From: an uncultured Prevotellaceae bacterium
GTDB lineage: Bacteria; Bacteroidota; Bacteroidia; Bacteroidales; Muribaculaceae
Length of the DNA: 25,901 nt
Assembly (NCBI GenBank): GCA_937916085.1
Contig: CALGGO010000075.1
Span: 1-25,901 of the forward strand
Direction: 5' to 3'
Shown: positions 22,405 to 25,901 of the stretch, in pieces
Numbering within the stretch: the first letter of the stretch is position 1
Layout: every line of letters starts with the position of its first letter
The notes under the pieces: model-generated
Databases searched by the model: none
What the model saw: only the letters and a program-made list of their open reading frames with translations
What the model was told of the DNA's origin: nothing
Translations under genes and position numbers: made by a program

Positions 22405-23112
22405 ATGACCGAAGCTGCACTTTATTTGATACCGGTCGGGCTCAGTGATACTGGGCTCGACACCGTGTTGCCGCAGCACAATATCAATATTGTAGGAGAA
22501 ATCAAGCATTTCATCGTGGAGAATGTGCGCTCGGCACGGCGGTTCCTCAAGAAGTGCGACCGCAGTATCGACATCGACACGCTCACCTTCTATGAGCTCA
22601 ATCGCCACACCAAGTCAGAGGATTTCCCCGCAATGCTCGCGCCACTAATGGGCGGCGAGCCAATGGGAGTCATCAGCGAGGCAGGCTGTCCTGCCATTGC
22701 CGACCCTGGGGCCGATGTGGTGGCGATAGCCCAAAGCCGTGGGCTAAAGGTGAAGCCACTAGTGGGGCCCTCAAGCATCTTGATGGGACTCATGGGCTCG
22801 GGCTTCAATGGTCAGAGTTTCGCTTTCTTGGGCTATCTGCCCATTGATGCGACTCAGCGCTCCCGCAAACTCAAGGAGATGGAGCACCGCATTATGCGCG
22901 AGAATCAGACGCAGATTTTCATCGAGACGCCCTATCGCAACAATGCTCTCGTTGCCGAGATTTGCAAGACGATGCCACCGCACATCAAGCTGTGCATCGC
23001 TACCGACATCACTGGCTCAGGCGAGAAAATAGTCACCCGTGGCGTGAAGCAGTGGCTCAAACAGTTGCCCGACCTTAACAAGGTGCCAACCATATTTCTA
23101 CTTTACAAGTGA
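22405..23112 (+). CDS. RsmI-like tetrapyrrole-methylase-fold SAM methyltransferase, 235 aa
   Basis: An SAM-dependent methyltransferase of the RsmI/YraL group, which in other bacteria 2'-O-methylates C1402 of 16S rRNA. Motifs: LYLIPVGLSDTG, GEPMGVISEAGCPAIADPGA, VGPSSILMGLMGSGFNGQSF, FLGYLPID, QIFIETPYRNN and CIATDITGSGE. It is shorter than E. coli RsmI (about 286 aa) and starts differently (IPVGLSDT instead of TPIGNLxD), as in the second Bacteroidetes paralog, so the exact target is uncertain. I chose ATG at 22405; GTG at 22393 would add four residues. It lies 43 bp after the protease stop on the same strand, but heptamer-like repeats follow it. Confidence 0.82.
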   Translation: MTEAALYLIPVGLSDTGLDTVLPQHNINIVGEIKHFIVENVRSARRFLKKCDRSIDIDTLTFYELNRHTKSEDFPAMLAPLMGGEPMGVISEAGCPAIADPGADVVAIAQSRGLKVKPLVGPSSILMGLMGSGFNGQSFAFLGYLPIDATQRSRKLKEMEHRIMRENQTQIFIETPYRNNALVAEICKTMPPHIKLCIATDITGSGEKIVTRGVKQWLKQLPDLNKVPTIFLLYK

Positions 23113-23133
23113 GAGCGCTTCACGCCGATTAGA

Positions 23134-23175
23134 GATAAAGATTTAGAGGATAAGGATTAGAGATTAGAGATTAGG
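23134..23175 (+). repeat. GATTAGA-type heptamer array after the methyltransferase
   Basis: Units of GATTAGA with drift (GATTAGA, GATAAAG, ATTTAGAG, GATAAG, GATTAGA, GATTAGA, GATTAGG). Phase slips in the middle. It begins about 20 bases after the stop codon and each unit carries TAG or TAA. Confidence 0.65.
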
Positions 23176-23184
23176 GAACCGCTT

Positions 23185-23224
23185 TACTATTCTACTATTC
23201 CACTATTCCACTATTCTACTTTTT
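23185..23224 (+). repeat. octamer array upstream of the MBL gene
   Basis: Five 8-base units in phase: TACTATTC (two), CACTATTC (two), TACTTTTT. It ends 18 bases before the ATG at 23243. Confidence 0.75.
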
Positions 23225-23242
23225 TATCTCTGTAAATTAAAA

Positions 23243-24223
23243 ATGAGTAAAAACAATGATAAGTATCGCCAGCGGAGGCTTGGCGATAGTCGATGGATAG
23301 AGAAGTTTGCCATCGACGACAATGATTTTGACAATGATGACTCACAAGCCATGCAACGCACTGTGCCGCACGACGATGGCGACCAGTGGAGTGGCTTGCA
23401 GTTTGTGAGTTTCGGAAGCGGAAGCAGTGGAAACTGCGCGTTTCTGGGTACCGAGAACGGAGGAGTGCTTATTGACGCAGGTATTGACCCGCAGCATGTG
23501 TGTCGCGACCTCGCTGCCAATGGCATAGACATCAGCAAGGTGAAAGGCATAGTGCTCACGCACGACCATGCCGACCACATTCGCTATGCCTACAAGCTGG
23601 TGCGTGAGAACAAGCATATGCGCATATATTGCACTCCACGCCTGATGGGCGGCCTGCTGCGGCATCACAATATCTCACGGCGCATTAAGGACTATCAGGT
23701 GAGCATCTTCAAGGAGATTCCGTTCTTTCTTGCAGGCATGAAGTTCACTGCCTTTGAGACGTCGCACGACGCTATCGACAACATGGGATTCAGCATTGAA
23801 GTGGGTGACAACAAGTTTGTCATCGCAACCGATATGGGCATCATCACCGAGCGCGCGGCGCACTACATGAGTAAAGCCAATTTCTTGATGATTGAGAGCA
23901 ACTACGACCGCCAGATGCTTGACGGCGGGCGTTATCCCGAGTATCTCAAGGCGCGTGTGCGTGGAAGTTTAGGACACCTCGACAATGCTGTGGCGGCACA
24001 ATATGTGGCAGCCAACTACCACAAGGGGTTGAAATGGGTGTTTCTGTGCCACTTGAGCAACGACAATAACACTCCCGAGAAGGCTCTTGGCGAGATGACC
24101 GCTGCGCTCGAAGCGCGGGGGGTGAGCGTAGGGGACGGCAGCAACTCGCCCGACTCACGCTGCAAGGCTATCCAGGTCTATGCTCTGCCACGCTACGACA
24201 CCAGCTTGTGGTTTGTGCTGTGA
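23243..24223 (+). CDS. MBL-fold metallo-hydrolase (YycJ/WalJ-like)
   Basis: A metallo-beta-lactamase-fold hydrolase; YycJ/WalJ relatives act as 5'-to-3' exonucleases on DNA. The core starts at about residue 52: LQFVSFGSGSSGNC, LIDAGID, the metal motif LTHDHADHIRY (105-115, HxHxDH), then VIATDMG and LMIESNYD, and a late CHLSNDNNTPE with the C-terminal His. It is 326 aa, longer than the usual ~265, because of an acidic, Asp-rich N-terminal extension of about 50 residues (DDNDFDNDD). The extension is in a strong frame; translation from inside it would need a start I do not see near residue 50. The gene seems monocistronic. Confidence 0.88.
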   Translation: MSKNNDKYRQRRLGDSRWIEKFAIDDNDFDNDDSQAMQRTVPHDDGDQWSGLQFVSFGSGSSGNCAFLGTENGGVLIDAGIDPQHVCRDLAANGIDISKVKGIVLTHDHADHIRYAYKLVRENKHMRIYCTPRLMGGLLRHHNISRRIKDYQVSIFKEIPFFLAGMKFTAFETSHDAIDNMGFSIEVGDNKFVIATDMGIITERAAHYMSKANFLMIESNYDRQMLDGGRYPEYLKARVRGSLGHLDNAVAAQYVAANYHKGLKWVFLCHLSNDNNTPEKALGEMTAALEARGVSVGDGSNSPDSRCKAIQVYALPRYDTSLWFVL

Positions 24224-24330
24224 GTTCGTTGATCGTTTAAGGAAGACCGTTACGAGATTAAACTTTGTAACCTTTTATTAGTCAAACTGCTATATAAACA
24301 TATTTTTCATTACAAAAAACGTTTTTTACT

Positions 24331-24861
24331 ATGAAGAAGTTTTTATTTATTGCTGCAATCGTAGCATTGATTATGGGCACTGCTGTTGATGCCAGTGCTA
24401 AAGTGAAGAAAGTTAAGGGCAAAAAAGTTAAAGCCCAGACCACTAAGATTGTAAAAAGCAACAATCAGAACATGAAGGTTGACCAGGGCATGTACACTGC
24501 CGAAGACGCTAATCGCTTGGACAACGGTGACGTTTCTGAGCTCGAAAAGGCTTTCATTGCTAACTTCTATGGTCAGTATGTTTTCAATGGAAACATCTAT
24601 AACGAGGCTCATTTCCCATATGTGAAGACCAAATTCACCCCTGCCGCACTGTCTCAGATTGCTGATGCCGAGGGATACGACTGGTCAATAATCACTGGTC
24701 GCACCGACGACTCTATGGGCATCACTCCTGACTATTTCATCATCAACCGTTTGGAAGGGAATTGGTATGAAGTGTGCGGAGCCGACGGTTTCAAAACTTA
24801 TCTCAAGGTGGAAGGTGCCGATGGCGCTTACAAAATCACCGAAGTGAGCAAGAATCATTAA
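24331..24861 (+). CDS. secreted hypothetical protein, 176 aa
   Basis: Signal peptide (MKKFLFIAAIVALIMG, cleavage likely after DASA), a Lys/Val-rich stretch (KVKKVKGKKVKA, 24-35), then a globular domain from about 70. The globular part (AFIANFYGQYVFNGN, HFPYVKTKFTPAALSQI, GMITPDYFIINRLEGNWYEV-like strands, then TYLKVEGADGAYKITEV) suggests a small alpha+beta fold with a conserved IxxEGNWYxV strand. It reminds me of DUF3828-like secreted proteins, but I would not name it. It stands alone, with a strong terminator after it. Expression might be high: codons are regular and the leader AT-rich. Confidence 0.75.
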   Translation: MKKFLFIAAIVALIMGTAVDASAKVKKVKGKKVKAQTTKIVKSNNQNMKVDQGMYTAEDANRLDNGDVSELEKAFIANFYGQYVFNGNIYNEAHFPYVKTKFTPAALSQIADAEGYDWSIITGRTDDSMGITPDYFIINRLEGNWYEVCGADGFKTYLKVEGADGAYKITEVSKNH

Positions 24862-24893
24862 GATTCATAATCCCTTTACTGTCATGAAAAAAT

Positions 24894-24921
24894 AGGGACA
24901 GTGCAATCAGGCGCTGTCCCT
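24894..24921. terminator. bidirectional terminator between converging genes
   Basis: AGGGACAGTGC (24894-24904) and GCGCTGTCCCT (24911-24921) form an 11-bp stem (one G-T pair) around AATCAG. T-rich tracts follow on both strands (TTAATAATTT; minus TATTTTTTC). Confidence 0.85.
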
Positions 24922-24945
24922 TAATAATTTATGTCAAAATCGTTC

Positions 24946-25827
24946 CTAAAGTCTAAAAGCACTCTTCATCATAATTTTAAAGAAGACGAGGAAGCCTATC
25001 ATGAGCACGGCATATACACCGAGCAAGATGTAGTCCATCTGTGTCGCCTCGGCCATGAGTTGTTTGTAGCTGTTGGGGTCGCTGATTTTCTCCATTGGCA
25101 TGATAGCCAGCAATGTGATGACAATGCCCATAATTCCTGCTATAAATGGCATGATAAATGATGATGTGGAGGCAATGAGTATCATGTTTAGCAGGCTAAA
25201 AATGAAGGAAAGGACAAAGAATCCCAGAGCGAGGAACCCGTATTTCTCATTTCTAATTATTCGCAGGATTATCACAACACAAATTCCGATTGTTGCTAGA
25301 GAACTGAACAGCATGAAAAGTCCAGGAGCTGTGCCCTTGCGAATATCAAAGAGGTCGAAAGAGTCAATGAAATTAATCAGACCAGCGATAGCTGTATAAC
25401 CCAAAACAAGGAAAAGAATCAGCTTGAAAATGCCTTGAGTATCCATGTTGCCAAATGGGTTCTGAGCAGGTTGACCTGGCTGCTGATAGGGTTGTTGGGC
25501 AGGTTGCTGATAAGGTTGTTGGGCAGGTTGCTGATAAGGTTGTTGGGCAGGTTGCTGATAGGGTTGTTGGACAGGTTGCTGGTAAGGCTGGGAGTACTGA
25601 GGCTGCGCTGGTGCAGCGGGAGGAACGGGAGCTGCTGGAGGAACGGGAGTGGCAGGCTGTGCGGGAGCTAGATATTGCGCCAGCTCAGGCACTTGGCTTG
25701 CGAGAGTCCAATTTGCCATACCCTCACACCACACCATTGAGTTGGGACCTAACCCATAATTCACCAACTGGTCGGCAGGCATGGGACCCACATTCTGATT
25801 GTTCTGGATAATGAAAAACTGTTTCAT
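24946..25827 (-). CDS. GYF_2-domain multi-pass membrane protein, 293 aa
   Basis: The N-terminal ~53 residues form a GYF_2 (DUF4339) domain: FFIIQNNQNVGPMPADQL, then MVWCEGMANWTLASQVPELA. It binds Pro-rich sequences in relatives. A Pro/Ala/Val linker (55-76) leads to five copies of an eight-residue repeat QPYQQPAQ (80-119) and then about five membrane helices (from 133 on: IFKLILFLVLGYTAIAGLIN, then LFSSLATIGICVVIILRII, etc.). This design is frequent in Bacteroidales. The Pro-rich repeat might be a ligand for the GYF domain itself or of neighbours, which is inference. Function unknown. Upstream (25828-25901) I see only AT-rich DNA with a poor -7 match. Confidence 0.83.
   Translation of the reverse strand: MKQFFIIQNNQNVGPMPADQLVNYGLGPNSMVWCEGMANWTLASQVPELAQYLAPAQPATPVPPAAPVPPAAPAQPQYSQPYQQPVQQPYQQPAQQPYQQPAQQPYQQPAQQPYQQPGQPAQNPFGNMDTQGIFKLILFLVLGYTAIAGLINFIDSFDLFDIRKGTAPGLFMLFSSLATIGICVVIILRIIRNEKYGFLALGFFVLSFIFSLLNMILIASTSSFIMPFIAGIMGIVITLLAIMPMEKISDPNSYKQLMAEATQMDYILLGVYAVLMIGFLVFFKIMMKSAFRL
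25471..25590 (-). repeat. 24-bp in-frame tandem repeat in the GYF_2 gene
   Basis: Five 24-base units encode QPYQQPVQ, QPYQQPAQ (three) and QPYQQPGQ. The three middle units are almost identical in DNA, pointing to recent expansion. Confidence 0.9.
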
Positions 25828-25901
25828 AGTTGCAAATATTAGTGGATAATTTAGGGATATTCAGTTAATTCACAACAATTTGTTTGTCAGATAGATAAAT
25901 T

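Noticed and set aside
25435..25811. Plus-strand frames with Val/Gly/Leu/Arg repeats
   Set aside because: They are antisense to the 24-bp repeat of the GYF_2 gene and have no start signals.

Overview
The window looks like a chromosome segment of a gut-type Bacteroidales bacterium, probably near Muribaculaceae or Prevotellaceae. The signs are a PorQ-type type IX secretion protein, the DUF4492-cydA-cydB order, a GYF_2 membrane protein, a dockerin-tailed M6 protease, and promoters matching the Bacteroidetes TTG/TAnnTTTG pattern. Family and genus are inferences. I saw no rRNA, tRNA, CRISPR array or replication origin.

Layout. 1-1433 is a genetic graveyard: a higB-type toxin gene cut off by an IS transposase gene, which has a one-base frameshift and is itself split by an ~884-bp AT-rich segment carrying an unknown 188-aa gene and a headless gene fragment. 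1552-6662 holds a glycine-zipper lipoprotein, an acyltransferase, ornithine aminotransferase (rocD), a small secreted LRR-like protein and PhoH. 6668-7215 is an AT-rich GxxExxY nuclease-like gene bracketed by a 14-bp perfect inverted repeat. 7235-12200 is a metabolic block: menG/ubiE, pfkA, DUF4492, cydA, cydB. MenG would complete the menaquinone whose quinol cytochrome bd oxidises. 12356-17364 holds two secreted TonB-C proteins, PorQ and two more acyltransferases paralogous to the first. 17469-19925 is a Wzc-like tyrosine autokinase for polysaccharide export. 20130-25827 holds the M6 protease, an RsmI-like methyltransferase, a YycJ-like MBL hydrolase, a small secreted protein and a GYF_2 membrane protein.

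The most unusual signal is between the genes. Many gaps are built of short tandem arrays kept in strict phase: 7-bp units mostly, sometimes 8, 9, 10 or 14 bp. Several start at or just after a stop codon and some run up to the next start codon. The cydB-tonB gap (155 bp) is almost wholly made of three consecutive arrays. A second candidate is the inverted-repeat-bounded GxxExxY cassette. A third is the nested disruption at the left end.

Functions are family-level readings from motifs. No database search was run.
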